Of a DNA stretch of 64,000 nt, positions 1-8,852 are shown in pieces. The DNA is taken from NCBI GenBank assembly GCA_036389835.1, contig DASVWC010000105.1:62001-126000 (forward strand), written 5' to 3'. The notes beneath the pieces were generated by a model. That model was not told the origin of the DNA, ran no database searches, and saw only the letters and a program-made list of their open reading frames with translations. Positions within the stretch are counted from its first letter, which is position 1; every line of letters starts with the position of its first letter. Origin of the DNA: AC-37 sp036389835. GTDB taxonomy: Bacteria; Actinomycetota; Thermoleophilia; Solirubrobacterales; Thermoleophilaceae. A program made the translations under genes and the position numbers.

Positions 1-170
1 ATGCCGCGCATCAGAACGGCGCGGCTCGTGAGCAGGTGGCGATCGAGCTCACCCCTGCTCTCGGCGATCCAGCCCACGACGTCGTCGGAAGGCACCTCCA
101 GGGTCAGGAGGGCGGTGGGCTCGCTCGAGTCGGGCGGATCCGTAGTCGCGCCCTCAGGCCACCGAGTCAC
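1..170 (-). CDS. TauD/TfdA-like dioxygenase, N-terminal part (runs off left edge)
   Basis: This minus-strand frame opens at a GTG (170-168) preceded by a GGGAG ribosome-binding site 7 bases away, and it stays open to the window edge. About 56 residues are visible. The segment reading DDVVGWIAESRGELDRHL followed by TSRAVLMRG matches the start of TauD/TfdA-type Fe(II)/2-oxoglutarate oxygenases, where a helix is followed by a strand with the pattern hGavLlRGF. The catalytic HxD and distal His lie outside the window, so activity cannot be judged. Members hydroxylate small molecules or amino acids, often in specialised metabolism. It is divergently oriented from the Mur-like operon at 595. The family call rests only on the N-terminal pattern. 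Confidence 0.5.
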   Translation of the reverse strand, partial: MTRWPEGATTDPPDSSEPTALLTLEVPSDDVVGWIAESRGELDRHLLTSRAVLMRG

Positions 171-368
171 TCGTCCACTCCCGATAAGTCCCGCCCCCCC
201 GCTGGCCCCTGGGAGGAGGCTCAGCCGTCGCGAGCGCGGAGACTTACAAAGACAATCGGCCGACACAACCCCCCCAATAAGCGGGGCTTTTCGTGGGGCG
301 TCCCGCGCCAGGAAGGCCCGGACCCTCCTAGCTGAGAGGGCCAGCCGCACCGGGAGCGCAGCGCGCGA

Positions 369-497
369 TCAGCGGTCGGCCGGTGCCCCAGCGACCACGG
401 TGATACCGCCTTCGGGCACCCCGCTCTCGTGCCACTGGGCCATGTGGAAGACCGCGGCGCTTCGCGGCTCGAGGTTCGAGTGGTCGAACTGCAGCAC
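369..497 (-). other. Short open frame, possible gene remnant
   Basis: This 42-codon minus-strand frame starts at a GTG (497) and ends in TGA at 371-369. It lies within a longer open stretch that begins after a TAA near 583. The product (VLQFDHSNLEPRSAAVF, then HMAQWHESGVPEGG) looks protein-like rather than low-complexity, but there is no ribosome-binding site and no family is recognised. It may be the tail of a decayed gene. The rest of 171-594 shows only the putative promoter area of the Mur-like operon. Confidence 0.2.
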
Positions 498-594
498 GCG
501 GTTTGACCTGACGCGGGACCAGCCGTCGGTCTCGCCGTAGAGCCGGCCGCGGGTAGGCCGCGCATCGGCTAGGGAACGGGATTACGCTCGCACT

Positions 595-2019
595 GTGCAA
601 GCGGCTGCGGACGCCCCTCAACCCCGCCAGGCACCGATTGCCCATCTTCTCGGGATCTTGGGGCAGGGCCAATCGTCGCTGGCCGGATGGCTGGTGGGCA
701 CCGGCACCTCGGTCACCGGGCAGGACAGGCTTCGTCCCGACCCCGAGGATCCGCTGCATCGGGTCGTGACACGGCTGGGGATCGACGTCCAGCAGGACGG
801 CGACTCACTTGCTTCTACGCCGGATGTCGTCGTTCCGGCGTCTTACGTGCCCGACGACCATCCAGCGCTCCTCACAGCGCACCGGAGGGGCATCCGCGTT
901 ATCCGGCGACTCGAGATGCTGCAGCGGACGCTCGCCGCGCGCCACGCGGTCATCGCCGTTGCAGGTGGTACGGGGAAGTCGACGACCACAGCTCTGCTTC
1001 ACCAGCTCCTGCGGCGCGATCGTCCGGCCGGCCTGTACGTCGCGGCCGCGTGCCCTCACCTCGACGATCTCAACTACGAGGTCACGTCGTCGGGCCTGGC
1101 CGTGGTCGAGGCGTGCGAGTTCAAGCGCGAGTTTCTGGCCTTGCGGCCTGCGGCAACAATCGTCACGAACCTGCTCTGGGGTGACCACGCGGACTACTAC
1201 GCCTCACAGGCGGCGATGCACGAGGCATTCGCGAGCCTGCTCGCCCGCTCTCCCCTGGTCGTCGTAAACGCCGGCGATGAGGATCTGCTGTGCCTCTCGC
1301 GGGATGTGGCTCCCGAGCAGATGGTGTCTGTCGGTGAGACGGCCGGCGACTGGCGCGTAGTGGTGCGCACGCTGGGTGGAGCGGGTACGAGCCTGGATCT
1401 CATCCACGGAGCGACGACTCATCGTCTGCGCTCGCCACTGGTGGGCAGGCACAACGCGCTGAACTTGGCCCTCGCGGCGGTCGCGTGTGTCGAGTTGGGC
1501 GAGCCGGGCGTGTTCGAGGCTCTTCGGGCGGACATGTCATTGCAGGTGCCGCGCCGTCGCGTGGAGCCAATTGGAGTGGCCGAGAGCGGTGGGCTCGTCG
1601 TGGACGACTACGCTCATAATCCGGTCCAGCTCTCCGCTGGCATCGACTCGGTGAGGCTGCGATGGCCGGAGCGGAGGGTGGTCTGCATCTTCCAGCCATC
1701 AGTCCACTCCCGGGTCCGACTCCAGCTCGACGAGCTCTGCCGAGCGCTCGCGGCGGCGGACGCGGTCGGAGTGCTGCCGATCCAGAACGGCTCACTCGAC
1801 GACGAGAGCGACCGGACCCAGGTCAGCTCCGCCGACCTGATCTCGGCGCTCACAGATTCTGGCTCGCGAGCGATTCCCCTCGAGGATCAGGCCGCTGCGG
1901 TCACCTTCGGCGTCACAGCCTGCGATCGGGGGGCGGCCGTGTACGTGGCTGGCTCCCGACGCGCAGCGGTGCTCGCCCGCAACATGGCTGCTGCTCTTGG
2001 CCGAGGCACACCGGTATGA
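595..2019 (+). CDS. MurC-like Mur ligase
   Basis: A 474-aa protein of the Mur ligase family, which join an amino acid or peptide to a carboxylate with ATP. A Rossmann-like N-terminal region is followed by the P-loop GGTGKSTTT at residues 124-132 (MurC enzymes usually have GTHGKTTT). Next come an acidic VEACEFKREFL stretch and TNLLWGDHADYY, the MurC E-x-D/TNI-DHxD block, then GRHNALNLALAA near 283 and the C-terminal-domain start VDDYAHNPVQL near 337. Length and domain order fit MurC. The odd P-loop and its partner genes suggest a paralogue for a specialised substrate rather than the housekeeping UDP-MurNAc:L-Ala ligase. The GTG start at 595 is supported by frame only. Its stop overlaps the next start (ATGA). 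Confidence 0.75.
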   Translation: MQAAADAPQPRQAPIAHLLGILGQGQSSLAGWLVGTGTSVTGQDRLRPDPEDPLHRVVTRLGIDVQQDGDSLASTPDVVVPASYVPDDHPALLTAHRRGIRVIRRLEMLQRTLAARHAVIAVAGGTGKSTTTALLHQLLRRDRPAGLYVAAACPHLDDLNYEVTSSGLAVVEACEFKREFLALRPAATIVTNLLWGDHADYYASQAAMHEAFASLLARSPLVVVNAGDEDLLCLSRDVAPEQMVSVGETAGDWRVVVRTLGGAGTSLDLIHGATTHRLRSPLVGRHNALNLALAAVACVELGEPGVFEALRADMSLQVPRRRVEPIGVAESGGLVVDDYAHNPVQLSAGIDSVRLRWPERRVVCIFQPSVHSRVRLQLDELCRALAAADAVGVLPIQNGSLDDESDRTQVSSADLISALTDSGSRAIPLEDQAAAVTFGVTACDRGAAVYVAGSRRAAVLARNMAAALGRGTPV

Positions 2020-3278
2020 GCGAGCATCTGGTCGTGGATCCAGCCGTCCTGCGCGGCTGTGTCACCGTTGGCCCAGCCAAGTCACTCGCTCCGGTCGTCC
2101 TCGGCCTTTCCCTTCTTGATCTGGCTTCGTTCGACGCTCGGGAGCTGCCGGCGACCGCTGATCTGGAGGAGGGGCTTCGCGTACTGCAACTGTGGGCGGG
2201 CGAGGAACTGCTCGCCGGAGCCGCGTGTCCGGACCGGGGCGTCCCATCGCATGAGCGGCCGCGGCCTGGTGGCGTCTCGCAGGAGCAGCGGTCGCGCGTC
2301 ACGCTGCCGCTGATCGGGGCGCTCGCGAGCCGCAATGGGACCGCGCGCCTCCCGTATCCGCGCGGATGCCCGATTGGTGCGCGCCCGATCGATCTTCACC
2401 AAGCCGTGCTCGAGCACTTCGGCTTCGTACTGCACCGCTGCAACGGCGCACTGGAAGCGCGGCGCGTTCGAAAGCCCGCGCGCGCTCCGTTCCACTTGCC
2501 CGCTCGCAGCCGCGGCGCGTCAGTGCAGGCGCTCCTGACGGCCGTCGCCGTCGGGGCCGGCGCGCACACGCTGAGGGGCCTCGCGACCACGGCGCCCGAC
2601 GTCGCGCTGCTGGTCGACGTCCTCGAGCAGGCCGGGATCGCCACCCGACGGGACGAAGACGTGATCGTCGACGCCCGCCAGCCGCCCGTGCCACTGGCTC
2701 CCGTGCGCCTCCCTCCGGACGGGATCGAGATCGCGTCATGGGTCATGGCCGCGCTTTATGTCGGGGACGATGTCGAGGTGACGGGACCCGAGGACCCGGC
2801 GGCGCTTCGAGTGCTTGAGCGCCTGGTGAGTCTTGGCGCCCCAATCGACGACAAGGGCACGACCCTGCGGGTGCGAGGCCCGGGGCACGCCAAGGCACTC
2901 GGCGTGATCACAACTGAAGACGGGTTCGACAGCGATCTCTTCGCCGTGCTGGCGGTGCTCGCGTCCGGCGGCGAGTTGCCGACCGAGTTCAGGGACGACG
3001 TGTTCCCGGAGCGCTCCGCGGTCTTCGAGCTCCTCGGCGCGGCGCGTACCGGGCGCGGCACCTGGCGAGTGCACGGGCGCCGCCCGCTTGCCCAGCACCT
3101 GACCGTGGCGGATCTTCGTCACGGGTTTGCCTGCCTGATGCTGGCGCTGGCCGGGTCGCGCCGACGGATCCTCACCGACGCGGGCGTCCTCGAGCGCGGC
3201 TACCCACAGATCGTGCCGCGGTTGCGGGCGCTCGGCGTCCACGCCGAGTGGACTTCGCCCAGCGAGCGCGCTGCGTGA
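2016..3278 (+). CDS. MurA/EPSP-synthase-like enolpyruvyltransferase
   Basis: A 420-aa protein starting at an ATG that overlaps the stop of the MurC-like gene. It resembles UDP-GlcNAc enolpyruvyltransferase: RVTLPLIGALASRNGTARLP then GCPIGARPIDLH corresponds to the MurA segment that ends GGCAIGPRPVDLH. The repeated inside-out alpha/beta units of the family can be followed to GYPQIVPRLRALGV near the C-terminus. The MurA loop that normally carries the catalytic Cys (around residue 115 in E. coli) is not evident; the sequence there is arginine- and proline-rich. The family moves enolpyruvate from PEP to a hydroxyl group. A MurA-like enzyme is known outside the cell wall in nucleoside-antibiotic pathways, so a non-housekeeping role is plausible here. 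The next gene overlaps it (GTGA). Confidence 0.7.
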   Translation: MSEHLVVDPAVLRGCVTVGPAKSLAPVVLGLSLLDLASFDARELPATADLEEGLRVLQLWAGEELLAGAACPDRGVPSHERPRPGGVSQEQRSRVTLPLIGALASRNGTARLPYPRGCPIGARPIDLHQAVLEHFGFVLHRCNGALEARRVRKPARAPFHLPARSRGASVQALLTAVAVGAGAHTLRGLATTAPDVALLVDVLEQAGIATRRDEDVIVDARQPPVPLAPVRLPPDGIEIASWVMAALYVGDDVEVTGPEDPAALRVLERLVSLGAPIDDKGTTLRVRGPGHAKALGVITTEDGFDSDLFAVLAVLASGGELPTEFRDDVFPERSAVFELLGAARTGRGTWRVHGRRPLAQHLTVADLRHGFACLMLALAGSRRRILTDAGVLERGYPQIVPRLRALGVHAEWTSPSERAA

Positions 3279-3880
3279 ACACCGAGCGCGCTCAGGATGT
3301 ACTCGAACGCCACCTGGCCCGATCCGATCCCGAGCACCACGTCGACGTGCTGCTCGTCTTCGGGACCTATGACTACGCAGTGCCACGTCATGCCGCCGAC
3401 CTATTGACGCGGCTCTCCGGCACATGGGCGATCGTCTCGGGAGCTAACAGCCGGCACAGCGAAGGCTGGGAGGAGTCGGAAGCGGTCGCGTTCACGCGCG
3501 AGATCGCACGCCTGGGAGTCGAGCGCAGCCGGATCGCCGTCGAGCCGGAGGCGACGAGCACGGTGGAGAACATCCGCCGCGCCCTCTCGTTGGCGGAGGC
3601 CTCCGGAAGGCCAGCCCATTCGTGGGGTTTAGTTACCCGCGAGCTTCAGGCGCTCAGAACGTGGCTCACGTTTCGACAGCTGGCAGGGCTCGACGCATGC
3701 TCGTTCCCCGCGCCCGGCACCCTCCGGCACCCCGTGTACGGCGATCTCGTGAGTTACCGCCGCAGGATCGTTGCGGAGTACGACCGGATCAAGCACTACG
3801 GGCTCCTTGCCGAGCAGTGGCCACCCGAGGTCGACAGCGCCCTCTCGATCCTCAGGAAGGCGCTTACTGCGCCTGGCTGA
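3275..3880 (+). CDS. DUF218 (YdcF/ElyC/SanA-like) protein
   Basis: The start is set at GTG 3275, which overlaps the MurA-like stop by four bases; an in-frame ATG at 3248 would force a longer overlap. The product is about 201 aa and shows the DUF218 pattern: an early strand VDVLLVFGTYDYAV, then EAVAFTREIARLGVERSRI, the EPEATSTVENIRRAL signature (E-x-x-ST-x-EN), and a VTRELQALRTWLTF strand-helix. DUF218 proteins occur around envelope carbohydrate and murein metabolism (ElyC, SanA), but their chemistry is not settled. Translational coupling to the MurC- and MurA-like genes suggests a shared pathway. The last 17 bases overlap the convergent gene at 3864. Confidence 0.7.
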   Translation: MNTERAQDVLERHLARSDPEHHVDVLLVFGTYDYAVPRHAADLLTRLSGTWAIVSGANSRHSEGWEESEAVAFTREIARLGVERSRIAVEPEATSTVENIRRALSLAEASGRPAHSWGLVTRELQALRTWLTFRQLAGLDACSFPAPGTLRHPVYGDLVSYRRRIVAEYDRIKHYGLLAEQWPPEVDSALSILRKALTAPG

Positions 3881-5201
3881 CTCGGCGCCCGAGAGGAAAC
3901 GCCGCCTGCCACGGGTCGTATCGCGCGCTTGCTGACAGCGCCTCGAGGATGCGGTCAGGAATTTGCAGCTCGGAGTCGAGGCGCTGTCGGTCGGCGGAAC
4001 TCAGGGACGTGTCAACGGCATGGCTGAACGTCTCGTCCCCGGACAGGTCGAACAGGCTCCGGGCGAGCGCAACCGTCGGTAGCAGCCGGTCGAACTCGCG
4101 ACGGGCGGTGATGTTCGCGGCCAGCAACGGGAGAAGGGCGAACGGTTCATGTCCTCCAACCGCCGGAAGGTGCGAGGTGCGCCCGGCTATATGGGCGATC
4201 GCATCGACGAGTCGCATCCGGGTTTCGACGTGTTCGTCAGACCGGGCGAGGGAGCGGTGCGCCGCGAGGAGCGGCAGGACGAAGACGCGACGCGGGCCGT
4301 CGGTGGGCCGTGCCCCCCAACGATTCGCGCTCGTGAGCGAGTTGCGCACGAAGTAGTGGAGCGCGTGCACCAAGATCGCCTCGTCGCGTTTTCGGAATGA
4401 CCGCGCAAGAGGCGTCGCCATCGTCAGCGGCTGCGTAAAGAAATCGCTGAACCGCTCCGACCGATAGACGGCGCCGTTGAAGTACAAGGCTCTCGACAGC
4501 ATCGTCTCGAGCATGTGCATGACGAGCACTCGATCCTGCGCGCCCCACGCGACGCGCATGAGTTCGTGGAACGGCCCGAGCGGATCGTTCGATCGGAAGT
4601 CCAGGTTGTGGCTGACTATCCGAAGGTCGCCCACACGCGACCGCTGCACCAGACCGAACCGCTCGACTCTGCGCGGCGTAAGTTGCCGCAGCGCCGGTTT
4701 GGCAAGCTGGTAAGGGTCCAGGCGGCTCCACGCCAAGAGCACGCTCGACACCAGAAGCAGCGCTGTGACTGCGAGGAGGCCCAGAGCCAACTCGCCAGCG
4801 TCGGCGGCGTGATCTTCGCCAAACGACGCATAGATCGCACTGGCCGTGGCTGCGCACCCGGTCCCCGTGGCCGACCACGAGGCCGCATTTCGTGCATGCA
4901 CGCGGCTTAGCGCGCGCGTGGTCTCGTGTACGGAGAAGGTCGTGATCAGGAACGGGATCGCTGCGCTAGCGACGACGATCGTCGCTGCGACCTGCGAAAT
5001 TGAGGAGAAGAGTCCCGACCAGGCGTCGGAATCGATGGTGGTCCTCAGGTACTCGGCCACGTGGTGCGCGGTCAGCAAGTCGATCAGGATCGTGCTCGCG
5101 ACAACTGTGGCAATCGCTCTCAGGAGGCCGCTGACCACCACAACTGCCCGGGACCCTCTCAAGGGCGCCACGCGGCCGGAAACAAGCGCAAGTTTCCGCA
5201 C
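3864..5201 (-). CDS. Multi-pass membrane protein of unknown function
   Basis: A 445-aa protein with about four hydrophobic segments in its first 180 residues: VVVVSGLLRAIATVVAST, a second around ISQVAATIVVASAAIPFLI, a third around ATGTGCAATASAIYASF, and LALGLLAVTALLLVSSVLLA. A soluble, mostly helical domain of about 260 residues follows. No family is recognised. It is the last gene on the minus strand downstream of the azole-peptide genes, 120 bases after the stop at 5322, so it may belong to that operon. Transport or self-protection is a guess from position only. Its 3' end overlaps the end of the convergent DUF218 gene. Confidence 0.6.
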   Translation of the reverse strand: MRKLALVSGRVAPLRGSRAVVVVSGLLRAIATVVASTILIDLLTAHHVAEYLRTTIDSDAWSGLFSSISQVAATIVVASAAIPFLITTFSVHETTRALSRVHARNAASWSATGTGCAATASAIYASFGEDHAADAGELALGLLAVTALLLVSSVLLAWSRLDPYQLAKPALRQLTPRRVERFGLVQRSRVGDLRIVSHNLDFRSNDPLGPFHELMRVAWGAQDRVLVMHMLETMLSRALYFNGAVYRSERFSDFFTQPLTMATPLARSFRKRDEAILVHALHYFVRNSLTSANRWGARPTDGPRRVFVLPLLAAHRSLARSDEHVETRMRLVDAIAHIAGRTSHLPAVGGHEPFALLPLLAANITARREFDRLLPTVALARSLFDLSGDETFSHAVDTSLSSADRQRLDSELQIPDRILEALSASARYDPWQAAFPLGRRVSQAQ

Positions 5202-5321
5202 GACTACGCCGACGCCTCAGAGGCCCCCAGGTAGCGCGAACGGCCACCGGGCGTCCGCTCGCACTGTCCACTCCAGCTCCCCGAGGCTGTAGGTCCACCG
5301 GGTTCGACCTGCGCCGCTGAA

Positions 5322-5801
5322 TTACGTCTCAACAAGGCTGGGCAGGTAGATCATCGACGTCTGCCACCAGTGAGGCGCTCGCGCCGACTCCATCCTCAGC
5401 ACGACTTCGACAGCGACTTCGGATGGAATCTCGATGAGGACATCCTCCGCGAACCGCTCGCCTGGTTCGAGCGACGTGTGTACTCGGAACACCCGTATGA
5501 AATGGCCGCCGGGGTGATCCGGATTTGAGAGTCGCCGGAACGCTCGGAACGAGCTGGGCAGCGCAAGCGACCTGAAACTAAGCGTCGCGACCCGCAGCGG
5601 GACCAATACACTTGATCTGTTTTCGGCCGCTGCGTTCACCACGATCGCTGGACGGCCGAGCACCTCTGTGGCCGAGCGTGCCCGAAGTTCCAGGTGAACC
5701 TCTGCCGCGCCGTGCCGGGCGGTCCGATAGCGATATACGGTCCAAGCTCCTCCGAGCAGGACGCCGATGGCAGCGACGACACTTGCGATGTCGCCGATCA
5801 A
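5322..5801 (-). CDS. Single-pass membrane protein, unknown
   Basis: A 159-aa product read from a TTG at 5801 that overlaps the previous stop (TTGA). The open frame extends further upstream, but the upstream part is arginine-rich shadow sequence. It begins with IGDIASVVAAIGVLLGGAW, a membrane anchor, followed by YRYRTAR and a beta-rich domain with many Val/Glu strands (VHLELRARSATEVLG, then FAEDVLIEIPSEVAVEVVLR). The layout is a membrane-anchored small immunoglobulin-like or regulatory domain facing one side of the membrane. The overlap with 5798-6112 indicates co-translation. No family is recognised; a role in immunity to the peptide is possible but only inferred from neighbours. Confidence 0.55.
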   Translation of the reverse strand: MIGDIASVVAAIGVLLGGAWTVYRYRTARHGAAEVHLELRARSATEVLGRPAIVVNAAAENRSSVLVPLRVATLSFRSLALPSSFRAFRRLSNPDHPGGHFIRVFRVHTSLEPGERFAEDVLIEIPSEVAVEVVLRMESARAPHWWQTSMIYLPSLVET

Positions 5802-6112
5802 GTCGTTATGTCCCGCGGCGGCCGTGTTGCTGCGTCGATCGCCCGCCAGGTGATGCCACGGATGCGCTCGACGAGTTCCGCCTGCGACTGCGCCAGGTCG
5901 GTCGTCAGTCCTCCGTAGCTCCCGCTTAGCCGCGAGAGGCAGTTCTCTACGGCGGGGCGCAACGCGGCCACTTCGCGATCCAGTGCTTCCCACTCATCCG
6001 CGTCCACGACTAGGTCAACGGCATCCGTGAGTTCATTCCAATCAGCTGCCAACTCATGATGCCGGCCGTCGCTCAACGGTTTCGATCGCAGGTTGCCGCT
6101 GCCAAACGCCAT
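5798..6112 (-). CDS. Small helical protein, unknown
   Basis: A 104-aa product starting at ATG 6112, 20 bases after the SagB-like stop. It is predicted helical and acidic in the middle (ELTDAVDLVVDADEWEALD, then REVAALRPAVENCLSRL and LTTDLAQSQAELVERIRGI), which suggests a coiled-coil or four-helix fold. No known domain is visible. Its stop overlaps the start of the anchored protein at 5801, so the two are probably made together. It is placed in the azole-peptide operon by spacing and strand. Confidence 0.5.
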   Translation of the reverse strand: MAFGSGNLRSKPLSDGRHHELAADWNELTDAVDLVVDADEWEALDREVAALRPAVENCLSRLSGSYGGLTTDLAQSQAELVERIRGITWRAIDAATRPPRDITT

Positions 6113-6132
6113 GGTCAGCAGTATGTGCTCCG

Positions 6133-6864
6133 TCAGCCAAGCTGTCGAAGGTCGGCGTGATCAGCGGGTGGTCCGATCGCGACGCCGTACAGCGGCGCCA
6201 CGACCGACCGCAGTCGGAGCACCTCCGCGAGCGTGTCGTCGACGAAGCCACCGAGACTGAGGCTGCCCATCTCGAGTGCCGTCGCCGCGAGCGTCAAGTT
6301 CTGCGCGACATGGCCCGCCTCAAACAGGACGTACCGATAGCCGCGGTCTCCGTACCGCGCAGTGGTCAGCTCGAAGTCCCCGGCGACGACGACCACGGCC
6401 GCTGCCGGTTTCAGGTAGGGCTGCTTAAGGAAGATGTCGGCCAGCGCATCGAACGACACGTCGGCCCCCGATCGCACCAGCGCGTGCTCCTCGGCGATGA
6501 ACCGGTACGAGCCCGGCGCCAGGCCGTCGACGGCGCGGGCGAGGATGTTGAGTTCCAGTGGATACCTCGCACCGGCGGACGGCACCGGTCGCGCCGGCCA
6601 CCGTGCGCCCTCGAACACGACCTCCGGCCCGCAGCCGTAGGCGGCGTCGAGCAGGGTCGCGAGAGTGTCCAATGAGATCGCCGCTCCCGAGAAGCGTCGA
6701 CAGGACACGCGCTGCGCGAACGCAGCTTCAAGCTCGCATCGCAGCGACTGGCGTATGGGCAGACCGATGCGCTCCTGCTCTGCCTCGGATGCGGATGCCG
6801 CGGGGGCAGCCGACCCGCCGAGATAGTTCGTCGCGCGGTGTAGCGCCCAGACCCGCTCGCTCAC
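6133..6864 (-). CDS. SagB-type azoline dehydrogenase (nitroreductase fold)
   Basis: A 243-aa protein of the SagB/McbC branch of FMN nitroreductases, which oxidise thiazolines or oxazolines in a modified peptide to aromatic azoles. The diagnostic pieces are present: RVSCRRFSGAAISLDTLATL (R-R-F-x-G-x-x-l), a PVPSAGARYPLELNILAR stretch (the PSAGALYPLE block), GSYRFIAEEHALV, and FEAGHVAQNLTLAATALEMG (E-x-G-H-x-x-Q-N-l), which ends with the usual G-F-x-D. The length is that of a stand-alone SagB domain. Its start overlaps the cyclodehydratase stop by four bases (ATGA), so the two enzymes are co-translated. FMN binding and activity are inferred from the family. Confidence 0.88.
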   Translation of the reverse strand: MSERVWALHRATNYLGGSAAPAASASEAEQERIGLPIRQSLRCELEAAFAQRVSCRRFSGAAISLDTLATLLDAAYGCGPEVVFEGARWPARPVPSAGARYPLELNILARAVDGLAPGSYRFIAEEHALVRSGADVSFDALADIFLKQPYLKPAAAVVVVAGDFELTTARYGDRGYRYVLFEAGHVAQNLTLAATALEMGSLSLGGFVDDTLAEVLRLRSVVAPLYGVAIGPPADHADLRQLG

Positions 6865-8852
6865 GGGAACGGATGAGGCGTGCGATTGAGTTCATCGACC
6901 GTGAGCGCGCGATCTCGCAGCCCGGCGCGGACCGGAGCCTCGGTGATGCGCGTGCCGCCGAATTGAGGCCAGCGGGCATCGAAGTTCATCGGGTAGGTGC
7001 CCGGCACGAGCGCCTTGACAATCGACAGCCCCAACTCGCGCAGTTCCGGCGGGGTTAGATCGACCACGAGAACCTCGAGTCCGGCCCGGCGGATGCTCGC
7101 GACTAGCGACGAGAGCTGCGCCGACGGCGAGGCGCGAGGCCGCCGCTGAGGCAAAGAGAAAGTGTCGGTCGACTCCCACCAGAACGCGAGCTCGTCGAAC
7201 ATCTCGGCCCGCGCGAACAGCAGCCCATGTGCCCGTCCGTCTCGAACGTCATCTGTCGCCGACGGCAGATCCCCGCCCGCCTCCGAGAGGACATGGCGAA
7301 CGTAGAGCCTGTTCGCCGCGAGTTCGCTCAGTGCGCGCTCACACCCGCGCTCCGGTGCCATGTCGGCGGCAGCGGCAACGACGGTCGCTGCGTCGCCATG
7401 TCGGGTTGATCGAACCATGGCAATCGCCACCGGTGCGCCCAGGTCGAGCTCGATCACACCGCAGCGTGCCTCGAGCCCAGTCCGGTCGAACTGTGAGATC
7501 GATACGCCGACGTGAGAGTCGGCGTCGCGGAAAGTCACGCGGCCCAGCGACAAGCGGTTTGCCCAAGCGATCATGAATGCGTCCCGCTCCACCACCTCGA
7601 GCAGGGCGCGCAGGGTGGCCTCCTCGAGCGTGTTCGCGGTGGCGTATCCGCTGAGCAAGGGATAGTCCGCGAGATCGGCGGTGCCGTTCGGGTCAGCGGG
7701 CAAGAAGACGCGCGCGGCAGGGATCAAGGTCGGTCGCGATCTCGTGAGAGACCACCCCCACGTCCAGGTGATCGGGTAGTCGCGTCCCGGTAGGGCATAG
7801 GGAAAACCAGGTTCCGCACGAGTACCAGGGTCGAATAGCTCCCACCCGCATGGATCAACCGCCTCGGCTTCGACCTCTGCGTACGAGGCGCGGACCAAGT
7901 CGTCGTGGGACGACCGAACCGCACTCGCGCGCTCGAGTGCCTCTCCGAGCGCGGCCGCCTCAGCGGAGTGGGCGTCGAGCGCCGAGCCCCCGCAGCTCAC
8001 GGCGAAGTGCCCCGCCCGCTGCCAGCCCTCATCGGCGAGAATCGCCACGGCGTGCCGCAGAGGGGGGTCCCCCGGCGCAGCGGCGTAAACCTGCAGCGAC
8101 GTTATCGGTCCAGTCACGGGGTCGACCAGCTGCTCACGCAACGTGAGAATGTGCTCGGGGTTTGGCCGACGGCGATCAGAGAGGAAGAACATGTGTCGTC
8201 CTCGGTAGACAGGCTGCGGGTCGTGTCGCGCGCAGTCAGGGCAGTACCGCGTCCGCAGTACCGGGTGGCGCGTCGTAGACCCGTCGCCTCGGTGGAAGGT
8301 CAAGTAGCGACTCGCATCCGAGTCGGCGACCTCGCCCGCCCGCGCCGCTAGCGCTTGCCCGAGCAAGCGGGCCGTCGCGGCATCGGGCGGCCCGTATGAC
8401 ACGAGGCAGGAGCGGCCGGTCGCCGATCGCACTCGCACGTCAGCGCAGCGCAGACACGCGCCAGCGCCGCCCCGCACGAGTGGGCCTACCTGACCCACTG
8501 AGCCCATCGCCAAGCCCGGTAAGAGTGCGATGCCCAGCTCAAGGCAGCGCGCGTTCAGCGCTAGCAGGGCTGCTGGATCGGGCAGATCGACGGCGACGAT
8601 GCACAGCTCGCAACCGGTGAACCACCCGTCGTCAGACGTGTGTTGGTGAACACGGGCATCTGTCGACGCCGATCCGGACCATGAATTGCTTGGGTCGCCG
8701 GGAAAACCTGTGACGTGAACGTCGGCACCGGCCTCGCACAGGGCGCGGACCGCGCTCCAGCCAACGAGACCCCTGCCCAGCAGTGCGATGCTGAGGTGCC
8801 CAATGCCCACGTCCGGCGTAGCCGATGAACGACGTGCTACGCCGGGGGACAT
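6861..8852 (-). CDS. Fused E1-like/YcaO azoline cyclodehydratase
   Basis: A 663-aa fusion read from ATG 8852; an upstream GTG-type frame would run through the Cys-Pro-Pro repeat and is unlikely, and GTG 8810 is an alternative. Residues 19-210 form a ThiF/E1-like (SagC-type) domain with SIALLGRGLVG and two Cys pairs, C133/C136 and C204/C207, that should hold zinc; in this family it grips the leader peptide. From about residue 245 comes a YcaO domain with SAEAAALGEALERAS (296-310) and NTLEEATLRALLEVVERDA (408-425), the ATP-site acidic motifs. The protein ends in PHPFP, the PxPxP tail typical of azoline-forming YcaO enzymes. It uses ATP to cyclise Cys, Ser or Thr in a precursor to azolines. Its start overlaps the end of the Cys-Pro-Pro peptide gene by 16 bases. 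Confidence 0.9.
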   Translation of the reverse strand: MSPGVARRSSATPDVGIGHLSIALLGRGLVGWSAVRALCEAGADVHVTGFPGDPSNSWSGSASTDARVHQHTSDDGWFTGCELCIVAVDLPDPAALLALNARCLELGIALLPGLAMGSVGQVGPLVRGGAGACLRCADVRVRSATGRSCLVSYGPPDAATARLLGQALAARAGEVADSDASRYLTFHRGDGSTTRHPVLRTRYCPDCARHDPQPVYRGRHMFFLSDRRRPNPEHILTLREQLVDPVTGPITSLQVYAAAPGDPPLRHAVAILADEGWQRAGHFAVSCGGSALDAHSAEAAALGEALERASAVRSSHDDLVRASYAEVEAEAVDPCGWELFDPGTRAEPGFPYALPGRDYPITWTWGWSLTRSRPTLIPAARVFLPADPNGTADLADYPLLSGYATANTLEEATLRALLEVVERDAFMIAWANRLSLGRVTFRDADSHVGVSISQFDRTGLEARCGVIELDLGAPVAIAMVRSTRHGDAATVVAAAADMAPERGCERALSELAANRLYVRHVLSEAGGDLPSATDDVRDGRAHGLLFARAEMFDELAFWWESTDTFSLPQRRPRASPSAQLSSLVASIRRAGLEVLVVDLTPPELRELGLSIVKALVPGTYPMNFDARWPQFGGTRITEAPVRAGLRDRALTVDELNRTPHPFP

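Noticed and set aside
265..296. Hairpin CCCC-AATAAGC-GGGG followed by TTTT, possible terminator
   Set aside because: The stem is only about four pairs and no plus-strand gene precedes it in the window.
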